A stretch of 64,000 nucleotides of DNA, taken from positions 1-64,000 of the forward strand of contig MU119383.1 in the NCBI GenBank assembly GCA_014904845.1. Direction: 5' to 3'. Source of the DNA: Acephala macrosclerotiorum (Eukaryota; Ascomycota; Leotiomycetes; Helotiales; Mollisiaceae). The notes under the pieces are model-generated. The model was given only the letters and a program-made list of their open reading frames with translations. It made no database searches and was not told the origin of the DNA. Positions 44,729-56,190 of this stretch are shown here, piece after piece. The position numbers were made by a program, and so were the translations under genes. Positions within the stretch are counted from its first letter, which is position 1. Every line of letters starts with the position of its first letter.

Positions 44729-46032
44729 GTTGACGTCGTGACTTGAGCGTGGGTGGAATGTGTTATCGTCGTGATAAGCTGTGACGTGTTTCGGAGCTGT
44801 CAAATGATCGCCAAACACCCGTGGCAGTGTTCTTATTGGCGTCAGAGAGTCAGGGGGAAAGCGCTGACTCGAAGTTATTCTCGGAGGCTGCGACGCGACT
44901 TCGTTGTTGTTTTGGAGAAGAAAGATGAACTGGAGGGAGGTGACCTTGGGAAGTTTTCCCCGATAATTGCCTGAGTAGTGAATGGATTCCTGACCAACAA
45001 GCCAACTTCCCCTTTCGTCAGTTTCGTCAGTACACCGATTTTCAGGGGTCCCAAGATCTCGACCTTTGCCAGTTGCTGGGTAATTTTACGCTCCCACTAC
45101 CAAATCCACGGGCGGACGAATGCTCGCGGAATGCGACCAGACCTTCCCGGTGCTCGAGAAGCGGGAAACAGACCCAACAGAGTGTTCTTTGCAACCCAGC
45201 GCTGCAAGTTGGCCCTGCAATGTGATATCTCCCTCGGAGCCTTAGCCTGATTGTGTTATTGACAGGGTTGCTGAATATGCAGGAACAAAGCCTCTTTTCG
45301 AAGAACCCCTGCTACTTCGTTTCTTTCGTGGTGGGATTGGGGATAATGGTGGAGGGTACCGGCGGATGGGGGAGTTGATGTGGACTGATTGCTGCAGAAA
45401 TAGAAGGTTGACGGGGTATTGGTAAACTCAAAGTCTGCCCTGGAGAACGGCCGAGAAAAAAAGGGGATGGTTTGAAGAAAAGCTCGAGGAGGGGTTCGAT
45501 AGTTCATGTCTACAGTCGACAGCCGCCTCTTGAAGATGTCCCGCTCACGGTGCGAAGCTGGCTCCGTGCGAGAGCAGTTCGAGGAGGTGGAAGCGAATGA
45601 GAGAGTCAGGGAACGAAATGCTGGAAAAGACATGCGTCCTCAGGGCCGGTATCGAGTCAGCCCCTAAAACTCCCTGGCGCGATTGGGACCGTTGCCGACT
45701 CGACTCGACATGAGAAGGAATATACTTATTTGGTTTTCACACCCCAAGACAGAGTTTTCGACGGTGTACGAAGACGGACCAATCCCGTCCGTACAAAGCC
45801 CCGCGATTCAAGCTTTGAGTTTGTTTGATATCTACCTTCACTAGACCCTGAGAACCGATGAAACCCGACACCCTTCTACATACCATATACACGAATCAGG
45901 TCTATGAGAATGTGGCTCAAAACGTTGATTTGAAGATGGAATTTTTGAGACATCGTTGTAACACCCTCACGCCCATTCAAACTCAATCTCAATGACTTTC
46001 CAACTCGCCCGCGCCTGCCAATTCAAAAATCT
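44729..46032. other. gene-poor 1.3 kb
   Basis: No supported gene. A 125-codon minus-strand frame (45,633-45,256) is Ser/Phe/Pro/Thr-rich without motifs or splice context. The left edge is the URC4 promoter. Confidence 0.45.
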
Positions 46033-46352
46033 TCATTGGCTCTTTGCTTCCTTGACCATGGCTTTGAGTTCCTTTTCGTATTGCTGGGATCGTCTGATGA
46101 AGAATGCTACTAGGAGGATGGCTACGGCGGCGAGGCTGATACCTATTCTGTGGTCGTAGCCCCATTCCGGGAAGCGTTCTGCTTCAGAGATCCAAGTGGC
46201 CTTTGAACGTCAACGCGATGGGTGAAGATGCGAGTTGGTGAACTCACGATGAGACTTGATACTCCATCTTGTGCTAGTTTGGCTGGATTTGGGACATTGA
46301 CGTCGGGGAAGACGAGAGGCTCGCCGCCTTCGTTACTGGCTGGAGGTGGCAT
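46033..46352 (-). CDS. small single-pass membrane protein
   Basis: 90 residues in two exons, 46352-46248 and 46200-46033, with a 47 bp intron (GTGAGT..CAAAG). The join reads QDGVSSLI-ATWISEAERF. The first half is a hydrophilic stretch (MPPPASNEGGEPLVFPDVNV), then WGYDHRIG leads into one transmembrane helix (ISLAAVAILLVAFFI) at about residues 60-75 and a charged tail (RRSQQYEKELKAMVKEAKSQ). The positive residues after the helix and the short tail suggest a tail-side anchor in the ER or mitochondria. Family not recognised; too short for most gene finders. Confidence 0.65.
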
Positions 46353-46692
46353 TCTGTAAAGGACAGATATTGATCAAAGTCCGGATTGTGAAGGTTGATT
46401 GAGGCGAATACTGATGTCGGAGTACACTTATGTTATTGTATATAGCAAGGTGTATTCTATTTAATCCACGGCCAAGTTTTATGGTTGTATCAAGATCCGA
46501 AGATTGCTAGAACTGCATCAAGAAAAATTGCTTTACTTTGATAACCACGTGATGCATCGAAGAACACCAATTTTATATCTCAGTTTTTGAAGTCAAATAT
46601 TACAGTCAAACGCCCTTTACAATACTATATTCAGTTCCAGGTATATACAAGAGATCCAAGTCTATGTCCAACTCCAAAATTGATACAAAAAT

Positions 46693-47038
46693 CTACTTCG
46701 TTGGCTCTTCTTTCAGCAAATCCTCGCCCCTGATACTGGCCTGGAATTCCGCCCAATCCTTTTCGTCGTCCGAGTCCAATTGAAATTGCTCATGCTTCTT
46801 CTGATCTTTCGCTTTCTTGATCTTATTTCCTTGCCAACTTAGAGCTCCCATGACCCAGAGACCGAGGAAGATTACATAGAATGTGACGACGGCTGGGACG
46901 ATGACGGCCGGATCTCTCAGGCTTGGTGGGAGGTAGCCCTGTTGAAGATTAGCTTTCGAGAATTCTCTTCATTCGGATATGAGTAAGAGTTCATACCAAG
47001 AGGCTCTTGAGTAAGGGATCGTCGTAGATGTGATGCAT
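46693..47038 (-). CDS. small single-pass membrane protein with acidic tail
   Basis: 95 residues in two coding exons, 47038-46997 and 46938-46693; the 58 bp intron joins MHHIYDDPLLKSLL to GYLPPSLRDPAVIVP. A further splice pair upstream (donor GTAAGT at about 47,148, acceptor CTCTAG at about 47,096) suggests a 5'-UTR intron. One transmembrane helix (VIVPAVVTFYVIFLGLWVMG) is followed by a lysine cluster (NKIKKAKDQKKH) and an acidic end (LDSDDEKDWAEFQASIRGED). Function unknown. Together with the gene 340 bp downstream it makes a pair of tiny same-strand membrane-protein genes. Confidence 0.65.
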
Positions 47039-47436
47039 TTTGCAGAAATATCGATGGGGGTAGCCGAAAAGAGAGAATAGGCTAAGATGCTTCTAGAGAT
47101 CAGAAGTGGACAAACAAACACAGGGACATGGGTACCAAGACTTACCGAATAATAAAAAGCTGTAAATAAGCCAGAGATTCCGGGTAGAAAAAGTTGGAAA
47201 TGATAATAGAGCTGGCGCACGTGATACTTTCTAGAACAGCTTCAGCCGCGCGCTAAAACTACGGACGGCAGCAGCGACCCTGGCCACACTTGATATGCCA
47301 GCGAAACATCTCATGAAAACCACAAGCTCACGAGATCTCCACTAACTCCTATTCTTCAATTCTGACAGCTTCAATGACTTCATGACACGATTTGCCATCA
47401 CTAAATGCGCGAATTAAAGCTCCAAATCCACTCAAA

Positions 47437-50316
47437 ATGGATGATCTGAACGGCCTCGACTGGTCTGCCACCTCCAACACCACCCCCAAAGTCCCAGCAG
47501 GAACTGGAAATTACTACCCCTCGCTCAGACCTACCCCCCCTCCGCAGAACTCCGGCAGAACTACCCCTCTATCCGCCCAAGGATCAGGAGCCTTCAAACC
47601 AGCCTTAAAACCATTCGCGCCTCCAAAATCATCCACTCCTGACAGCTTCTCAAACCTCGTATCCTTCGGCCCCTCAAAACAAAATACCCTCACTTTGCAA
47701 CAGCAACAAGAGAAACTCCAAGCAGAGAAGAGGAAGCAGGAAGAAGAGAAGAGGAAACAATACCAGGCACAATTTGGCAATAATCAGTTCTGGGACGGAT
47801 TGGGAAGTAAGGGGCAAAGTCCAGCCCAGTTCGGGACACCACCGATAACGTCGCGAAGCTCTACACCAGCTCTCAAACCTCTACCTGCGAATTTTGCAAG
47901 AGCGGCGTCTCCAGCTTCGAATGGGGGCTCGAATGGTGGGGGTGGAGATGAGGATTTGTTTGCCGCGTTCAGTGCAGATGCGCCGGTCGATAAATCGAGT
48001 TATTATCCACCTCCACCTTCCGCGCCTGCAAGTGGTAGAAATACACCTGGCTTTGTGGCAAGTAAACCTGTAGATTTGAGCCAACCGCGGGCTTGGGAAC
48101 AAGGTGGGAATTTGGGAGGGGAGCTGGGAGATGATGATCCGTTTGGATTGGGGCAGATGAAGCAGAGCTCTGCGCCTGTACCGATTACGAATAACGCAGA
48201 TGATGATGACTTTCTGGGAGATTTGGCCAAGCCGGTAGAGGAGGTGAGGAGGGCTAGCCCACCGAAGAAGGAGGTCGCTCCTGCCCCAACACTAGATTCG
48301 GATGGAGAGTCGGACGATCCGTGGGATAAAGCGGTGGCAGAGCTTGTGGATATGGGTTTCTCAGCGGAGCAGTCACGGAGGGCACTGACGGAGAGTGGTT
48401 CGGGTCTTGATATTCAAGCCGCTGTAGGATGGATTTTGAATGATGCACACCGACAAGCGAAGGCGAAACAAGGAGGTGCGTCAAGTCGGAATAATGGCTC
48501 TGCATCAAATGTAGAGAGGAGAGAGAAGTCGAGGGATACATCGCGGCGAGAGCAACAGCCTGCTTGGATGCGCGAAGAGGGCAGAGATGGATCACGACCG
48601 AGACGAGAAGACAACCGATCACCGAATGGAGAGACAGATTTTTCAAAACAAGCGGCAGCTGTTGGAACCAACTTTTTGAAGACGGCGAATTCATTATGGA
48701 AGACGTCGCAGAAGAAAGTTCAGAAGGCAGTTGCCGAATTCCAGCACGAGGGAACTGGAGATCCAAGTCAACCGAAATGGATGCGAGAAGCTGCCGAGCG
48801 AGAGCATGCTGAAAGAAGGGCCGCTGCGGAAGGAAAAGGAAAAAGGCCTGTTCTTGATGTGACGGACGAAGCCCTTATGTTGGAAGGCGGTGGCCGACCA
48901 CAACGAAAACCAAAAGCTCCAGCCCCTGAACCGAAACGACAAAGTCCTCGCTTCGACCCATCACATGATCGACAACCAACAATGCCAAGGCCACCTCCTG
49001 AGAGGACATCACAAGTACCTCGATGGCAGCAGACTGCTAGCGCACCGCCTGATCCCCGAGCACGCGCAAGTAAGCAGGTTATTGAGGAGCAAGCTGCAGA
49101 AGCATATGTCAGTCCTGCTAGACGGAAAAAGGCTACCCCACAACCACAATCGCGGCCAGCTCCCGAACCAGAGGTTGATCTCTTCTCAATGCCCGCTCCG
49201 TCGAAATTTTCGCAATTACCTCGAACATCACAGCGTTCATCACCAGCTCCATCAAAACCCTCAACGCCCATACCAACCCGACCTAAAGCACCAACAAGAC
49301 AGGTCCCACCAGTATCTCCAACAGCTCTTGCCAATTCACATCAACACCGCTTAGCAGGAACCGCACATTTCAAACGTGGCGATTATGCCGCTGCACATCA
49401 ATCCTACTCATCCTCACTATCCGCCATCCCCTCTAGCCACCCCATCACGATCATCCTCCTCTGCAACCGCGCCCTCACCGGCCTAAAAACAGGTGTCCCC
49501 AAGTCCGCCGTCTCAGACGCCGACACAGCATTAGAACTAATCGGCATCTCCCGCGGCGACGGCGAAAACATCGATCTCGGACCCGGCGAAGGAGGCGGAA
49601 ACAAAGACATGAAAGAATTCTACGGTAAGGCCTTGATGCGAAAAGCCGAAGCATTGGAGCAGATGGAGCAATGGAAGAACGCTGGTGATGTCTGGAAGAT
49701 GTGCGTCGAGCACGGCGTAGGAGGCAGTACCGCTATCCAAGGCCGAACACGCTGCGAGAAAGCCCTTGCTCCCAAACCTCCGCCATCACGAACTGCTACT
49801 CCAAAAGCCATCCCAAGACCTAAGCCTTCCGCTTTGTCAGATCTTGGACCAAGTGCGGGAGAAGACTCGGCAGCAGTCAAGAGGTTACGAGAAGCGAATC
49901 AAGCAGCCGAGAAAGCAGATGATGAGAAATTCGCTTTGAGCGATAAAGTCGAAGCCAGAATCTCGAACTGGAGGGATAGCAAGAGGGATAATTTGCGCGC
50001 GTTGATTGGGAGTTTGGATAGTGTTATGTGGGAGGGGGCGGGGTGGAAGAAGGTGGGGATGCATGAGTTGGTGCAGAATAATAAGGTGAAGATTAATTAC
50101 ATGAAGGCGATTGGGAAAACGCATCCGGATAAGGTATGTCTGCTCGTCTGTTTTTGAGTTTGCAAGGAGAAAGCTTGGGGAGGGGCTCACTGAGAGTATG
50201 CTAACGAGATATAGTTACCTCAAGATGCGAGTACGGAAATACGAATGATAGCTGCGCTTGTGTTTGCGACACTGAATGAGTCGTGGGATAAGTTTAAGCA
50301 GCAGAACGGCATGTAG
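47437..50316 (+). CDS. SWA2: auxilin-like clathrin uncoating factor Swa2
   Basis: J-protein that recruits Hsp70 to strip clathrin from vesicles. 932 residues, exons 47437-50133 and 50215-50316; the 81 bp intron (GTATGT..GATATAG) falls right after HPDK of the J domain, joining GKTHPDK to LPQDASTEIRMIA. Order of parts: Pro/Ser-rich N-terminus with clathrin-binding-like acidic motifs, a Gln/Lys coiled coil (LTLQQQQEKLQAEKRKQEEE), a UBA domain at about residues 290-340 (WDKAVAELVDMGFSAEQSRR, then DIQAAVGWILNDAHRQ), a disordered middle, TPR repeats at about 640-770 (HRLAGTAHFKRGDYAAAHQS, FYGKALMRKAEALEQMEQW) and the C-terminal J domain. The start MDDLNGLDW is preferred; the frame is open 15 codons upstream but without ATG. 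Confidence 0.93.
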
Positions 50317-51480
50317 ATATGATACCAATGTCATGAATACCCAAGCCAGGCACTCCCTCTGTGAATGGTGTCGACTATTCAATATCACCAACTACCTCCC
50401 CTTGTCGACAAACTCTGCTTCCGTTGCTGTTGCGAGATTCGCCTTTCCTGAGTAGGGGCCTAGAAGCGAAGCTCTACAAACAGCACTATGGAAGCTCCAA
50501 CAGATGGGGTATAAATTGAAGCTCTGGGTCCTCTCCTTGCAAGCCAACACTCTCCCAAGATCAAGGCAAATGTCATGGGTTGTGTTGCTCTAGCACGCAA
50601 CCTGTCTCTCCCGCTTTCGGTCCCGAAGTCATTAGCTTGCCTCTTCTCTTGGACAAACTTCTCAGCGTTGCCTCTCCCAAACGAGAGGTCAATCGTTCCT
50701 TCTTGATTCGATCGCTGTCATCTTTACTTCCATTGTCAATTGCCCTGCCTCACTCTTCACTTTTTTCTTAAACCTAAAGAAAGGATGCAACCTGATTCGA
50801 ATTCACTAGTTGTTGAGTTGCTGGCCTTGTTCCGCAAAAAGTGTTCCATGTTTGGGGGCTGCGGGTAGTCTCCTCCTGATCTCGGTAAAAAAATTTTATC
50901 TCGGGATCACGTAGAGAAGTTGAAGGGATGCAATGTACGGATTCTTATAGTGCAAGGTGATGGCAGGGTTAGATTGCTTGCATTCACTTCTTGCTTAGTG
51001 GCTCATAACGCGCGAGGCAATGATCGAATGCGGGGTGTCTGAGGAGAGAAGAGGGGTTCGTGGTGTATAAATTGACCTCCTGTCTTGTGGAAGTAACGAC
51101 AAGCCCCATAGCAAGTCCTGCCTCCTCCATGTAGGGAGCTGATGTTGCTGCTCTCTATACATTCATCTCCTCCTGCCCTTCTTCCCGAGGCTGGGCTGCG
51201 TAGCTTACAATGCCTTGACTCGAACGGTGGGCCAACGGTATTTGATATCGGAGGTTCATTCATTGTTGTTTTGCGTCAATCCTCTCCTCCTTTGTATGTG
51301 CACGAAGCCACGACCCACATGACCCCTCGCCGCTTTGCTCACCCTTGCTCTACTCATCCTCACCTGCGCCTGATCACCCCCACGCCTTTGCTCACCTAGC
51401 CCCCAGTAGCTCGAACCCGTCTTCCTTCGTGTGGTACTAGCGTGGTAGATGGTCCTAGTAGTTCCATTTTCTAGAGTTAG
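50317..51480. other. gene-poor 1.2 kb
   Basis: No supported gene. Frames of 60-90 codons on both strands lack motifs and splice structure. Confidence 0.5.
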
Positions 51481-52431
51481 TAGGAGGGCAATAAATAATT
51501 AATGCATGCTGTTTGGATATCGCCGTTGTCCATCAAAGCGCTGTTGCTTAAATAGGGTATCTATGGTTCTATTCTAATAATAATGCTACTTAATCGGATG
51601 TATAAGGGTTAACCAGATATTTGTTAAAGTATAGCTCACTATAAAAAATATAAAATAACGAGATTAATATAGTAGCGTTTAAGCTTAATATTAATGGATA
51701 TTATTTTTACCCTTATAATTTTGAAAGGTTAAATATAAGTAAAAGGTTAATTGAGATTAATTTATTTTACTACGAGCAATCTAAGGGTTCTCGCATTATA
51801 TATAGGAATAATCTGGATTATTAAATCACAAGTCGTTGTACTTTAAGTTTAATAGTAAAAACCAGGATATTCTAAGTTATTATACCTACTTCATATCAAA
51901 ACAATCCGAATTGTAGTCTTACAGCTTAGACTATACTAGTCTGAAATATGGAAAAAGGACTTGCTTCGCCCATTCAATCGTTAAAGGGTAAGACTTCAAA
52001 TGTGATTACTCCAAATAAGATCACTTCAAGATGCAGTACTATAGCAAGACAGGGTAGCCAATTATAAGTTGTTTGAATAAGCAGGGAATTTGTAATACTT
52101 ATATCCGCCTATTCGGAGACTAGAATTCTAACCTCTCGCAAGTGGTCAAAGAGGCCCGATGAAGAACCTACTAGCATAACCTGGTAGTTCTATAGATAGA
52201 TCTGGAGTCAAAAATGGCGTATTTCCACGAACAGGGCCTTTAGGCCAGTACCGGAATAGTGAAAGTTTATGTATGTGAGAACAGATTTCTAAATATAGAA
52301 CGAATAATCCATCATCGATGACAACATCTGTCAATTGCTAAATGGAGACAGTCATAGTCATTCTATAGATCTTAAGGCACCGATCAATCCAATTTCCATG
52401 ATCTACCTGAAATCCTAAGCTGGATTTCAAA
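51481..52431. other. AT-elevated 1 kb, probable transposon relic
   Basis: The composition shifts to AT-rich with many TTAA/TATA strings while still keeping some GC. No frame longer than about 60 codons is open. It resembles moderately RIP-mutated repeat DNA and flanks the 3' end of the large unknown gene, which thus has mutated DNA on both sides. Confidence 0.45.
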
Positions 52432-55400
52432 TCAGTAGATTATCACTGCCTGAGTTTCCACACTTTCTAAACAAATCTCTTTAGCCTCCTGGTCATTATC
52501 CCCTTGTACTTTGTCGAGAATCTCTCCATGCGGCGAGGTCTGCAATTTCTGGATGCCGCCTTGTGTTTGGTCCCATTTATTCGTGGGAATATGGTAAGTT
52601 AAAAGATCTCCTCCGTCCTCACTCATGTTCACCTCCATATCAGAGGTGTTTTCTATATCCGGATCATTCTGTTCTCTATAATAGTCTTGGAAACCGCTAG
52701 CACTCATTTCAAGGGTAAGTTTGTCCAGGGCAGGTTGTAGATCATCTTTATCCACCCGATCGGCCAGAAGCAGTGACATACATGGCCAACAAGTCGTGTC
52801 AGACGCGACAATCGTTTTAAGGCCTTTCTTCCAGCATACTGTCGCTAAGGCAAGTCTTGCAAGCCAATTCTTATGGGCACGAACGACCATGACCTGTGAC
52901 TCTTCGTAGCCTGGAGGATCAAGAAGCTCATCCCAGTTGTCTATAGTAATGATCGTTGATAGCGGATATAGGTGCCTTGCTTCTTGAAACTTTGTTCTCG
53001 GTCTTTTCTCGCAGGCTAGCTTCAGTTCATCAGAAATTCGGTGTGGCGGGATACATTTAGCTCTGCTGCCGCCGATCCTATAACGCATGGCATCAAGCGC
53101 TTCCAAGATATCAAGGTCCGCCACCCATCTTGACCCATCGTACACAGACACCAAAGTTTCTAAAAGGTTGATTGGGCGGTCGATTATATGTCGGTCACGA
53201 TTGCCCACCTTGAGAGCAAATTCATATTCAGTAAAGGATAGATGAATTGAGGTTTTTTGGAAGCCATCCTCAGGGGTGCCATCGAATGTGCCGTGATCGA
53301 TCACACTCCAATTCGCTGAGCTCCGTTTCAAAATCTTTGGTTCCGGGGGAGGCAGAAGAAGAGAGATCCCCGCTCGGCCGATATTTCCAGTCACCCGTCT
53401 GACTTCTGCCTTGGGGGCCTCGAAGGGATCGCATAGTAATGCGCCAGCAACGAAAATGGAATTCCCGGTTGATAATGCGAAGATGTTGTCTAGTGCGTCA
53501 GGATCAAGATTACAAGTCCCTGAATCCAGCATACAGATACAGGCAAATGATTGTTGAAGAGTCAGCCCACAGCCGTGCTCAGTTTGAGCATCCGAAGTGG
53601 GATTGGAAAACAAGGCTTCTGATCTGCGAAAGTCACGACTTTCTTCTTGGAAGCCCGGGATCCATTTTGCCGCTGACAGTGGGGTTTCAAATACAAGGGT
53701 TGAAATACTTGCGCCTGGAAGACTCGTATAGAGCTCCCCAATTGCTGCACATGCTTTTAGGACCTGTACTTCCCATGTTACTGCAATAGACTTCATAAAC
53801 TCTTGTTTCCGTGTACTCCCGAATCTGGTATAGCCGTGACTCGATGCTTCAGATTCAGAAAGATATTCTAGGAATCTGGTACGGTCAATCTGGTCATGAC
53901 CCATCACCCATTTCATATCCTTCTCGCTAATGCAATTGTACGAGTATTGTTTAGAGAGAGTCGAGGTACTGAAGATAGCCGCCGAGTTTGGATCGCCGGC
54001 AATAAATACCAGCTCTACAGTGCCAACTACCCCTGTACCTCCTCGGTTGAATGCTCTTAAACTCTCTGCAGCATTGCGGAAGCTGGCCCCCGTACCAAAA
54101 GCCAATCTCTCATTTTTCCCACGGAAACCCGTGATTTTCAAAGCCGGGAGGTAGTGCTTGCTGGTATCTTTGATTTTCTCCTTAATCACCGGATGCAAAA
54201 CCCCATGAACGCAATACTGCGCAATTTCCTCTTCTGTCATTGTCAACCAAATTGTATATGAGGTCGACGTAGTTGGTTCAATCGTTGTGTAGTCGAAGGT
54301 AACTTTGTGTCCTAGTGGGCGAAACCGAATAATGCAGTCATTAGGACTGAGACCGAGCTGTGGAATTACCTTCCGCAGAAAATTCACTTGAGCGTCGTCA
54401 TCCACTAAAATTGGTATCAAGTTCGAAAGATGTGAGATCCCAAAAAGGGGGGGTGGGGTCGAGTGGGGCGCATAGAGGAACCTTGATCGCCGGGTGCCGA
54501 ACCGATAGAGTTGCCGGGCAATTTTCCCCTCCACACCACTAGAATTAACAAGTGACTGCGCTGCACGGTGAAGATAGGATAACCAGAATCTTAAGTCGGA
54601 TAACTTTGAAGTCTCCAGAGAACTTGCGTAGCTGGGGTCTTTGGTTAAATTCGCAAGCGGCTCCAACCACTGTAACCCGACTTCAGGGGTGGGTGCGAAA
54701 TCTTTCCAACCTCCGAACAAGCCACCAAGGATGACATATGAGAACTCTTTCGCCGTGATACGAGTATTATCTTGACCAGCCGACCGCTCCGTACGTACTG
54801 GCTCCCCATAGTACTGCAAACGGCTGAGAGGCAGTGACCACGACACACTTTTCCGTCCGACGGCCTCAAGTCCTAAAGTCAAAAGCGCAGTATCCTTGAA
54901 CAGAGGGTCTTTCTGTTTCACGTCGACAGGCTTTTCCTTCAGCACCACCATATCCGGATACATATGCCACGCAGAAATTCCGAGCAGTGCTGCGCCGTCC
55001 TGAATTCTTTGAGGTATACCCTGAACTAGATTTTCCATGGCTTCTAGAGCTCCTTTCCAAGCATTCATGACGCTTTCATATGTCTCAGGTTCACTATTAA
55101 CAGGAATGGACACATTATTCAATATGAGCATCATCTGCTTGTGTTGGAGTTCTTTTGCTTGGTCAGCACTCTGAATCCAAGCCCGAGCACTAGCATCCCA
55201 TTCTGCCAGTTCGCGCCGCGAAATATCTTGCTGTGCAGCCCTTATGGAAGCTTCTTGCTCATGAGCGTAGAGGGTTCCTTTCGAATTGTTTTGAAGACGT
55301 ACTTTCTGTTTCTCGACAAGCTCGGCCCATATTGCGGTTGCTTCTGGACCAGTGAATATGCGAGCTAGCATACAAGCGAGCAGGTGCACTGCAATGGCTC

Positions 55401-55988
55401 CAGCACCAGAAGTGACAGCGGCCCAGATACTGGCGGCGTCAGCTCCAATGTGGTTCGCAAAAATACCGTCTCGCCCTTGTGTTCCTTGTGGGTTGACTGA
55501 TGCTTGTGAAGAGATATCTGAGACCCTGTTGCCATATGCTCGAAACAGCTTGGGCGTGGAAGGAATGTCGCCTTCAAACAAAGCCCCAAGTTTTCTAGCG
55601 CACTTATGCAATGTGCCATCTTCAGCATCCTTTTTCCTTTGCTTTGATATCGTCATTCCCAGCCCCTCGAATTCTGCTGGGGCTTCCAGCTTCACCAGCG
55701 TAAAGTCGAAGTTGAGGTTTGCAAGTGAGAGTGAATTCGAATTCTGGGCTGTTACAAGGGCCGCCGTGAATTTGCCTATTGGATTGGCGATCTGCAGATA
55801 TCACAGTCAGTAAAGTTACATTCCAAAGGCGACCCACTAGGAAAGATAATAGACATAAGTACCATTTGCTCTTGGAATCTTCTGACGCAACTTGGAGACT
55901 GGAGCAAGGTCGTGTTTTGAAGCCTTGCGAGAAGGGTCTTGGCGAAGAGGTCAGATAATTTTCTCACTGCTACGCTCTCTGCAGAATT
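52432..55988 (-). CDS. large protein of unknown function, 5' end damaged
   Basis: The intact part has two exons, 55988-55863 (open frame after an in-frame TAA) and 55791-52432, with a 71 bp intron joining RRFQEQM to IANPIGKFTAALV; about 1,160 residues without a start codon. Landmarks are VRKLSDLFAKTLLARLQ, LSLANLNFDFTLVKLEAPAE, HKCARKLGALFEGDIPSTPK, a hydrophobic helix region (SIWAAVTSGAGAIAVHLLA), DNIFALSTGNSIFVAGALLC, VTGNIGRAGISLLLPPPEPK and a C-terminal acidic tail. I remember the same pattern in long uncharacterised proteins of other filamentous fungi, but cannot name the family and see no enzyme motif. It sits at the edge of a 7.5 kb AT block that eats into its 5' end. The body has no internal stop, so decay, if any, is recent. 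Confidence 0.7.
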
Positions 55989-56190
55989 TTATAGAAATAG
56001 GGCAGTCTCGGTGAGATTTTCTCTTTGATCTCGTATATGAGCAATGGGTGCTTGCAGTTTGTTTTGCGCTTTATAACTAAAACTAACAATCAAAACCATA
56101 TATATTTCAGGCAGAAGCCTTGCGCACCATTTACTCGTATCGTCGAAGCAATCGCCTAGTTCTATTAACCGCCCAACCAAAAAATCGCGA
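55989..56190 (-). pseudogene. eroded 5' end of the large unknown gene
   Basis: In the same frame as the following exon, this stretch reads VGRLIELGDCFDDTSKWCAR, then LPEIYMVL and APIAHIRDQRENLTETALFL, and meets TAA at 55,989-55,991 before NSAESVAVRKLSDLF. No ATG is present; upstream the sequence becomes AT-only at about 56,190. Composition already leans to AT here (ATATATATGG, TTAGTTTTAG), as if mutation spread from the block. Confidence 0.6.

Noticed and set aside
45256..45633. 125-codon minus-strand frame
   Set aside because: Ser/Thr/Pro/Phe-rich, no motif, no splice context; cannot be supported.
50801..50815. EcoRI-SpeI-like string resembling a cloning-vector linker
   Set aside because: About a dozen matching bases only and no further vector sequence on either side; chance.
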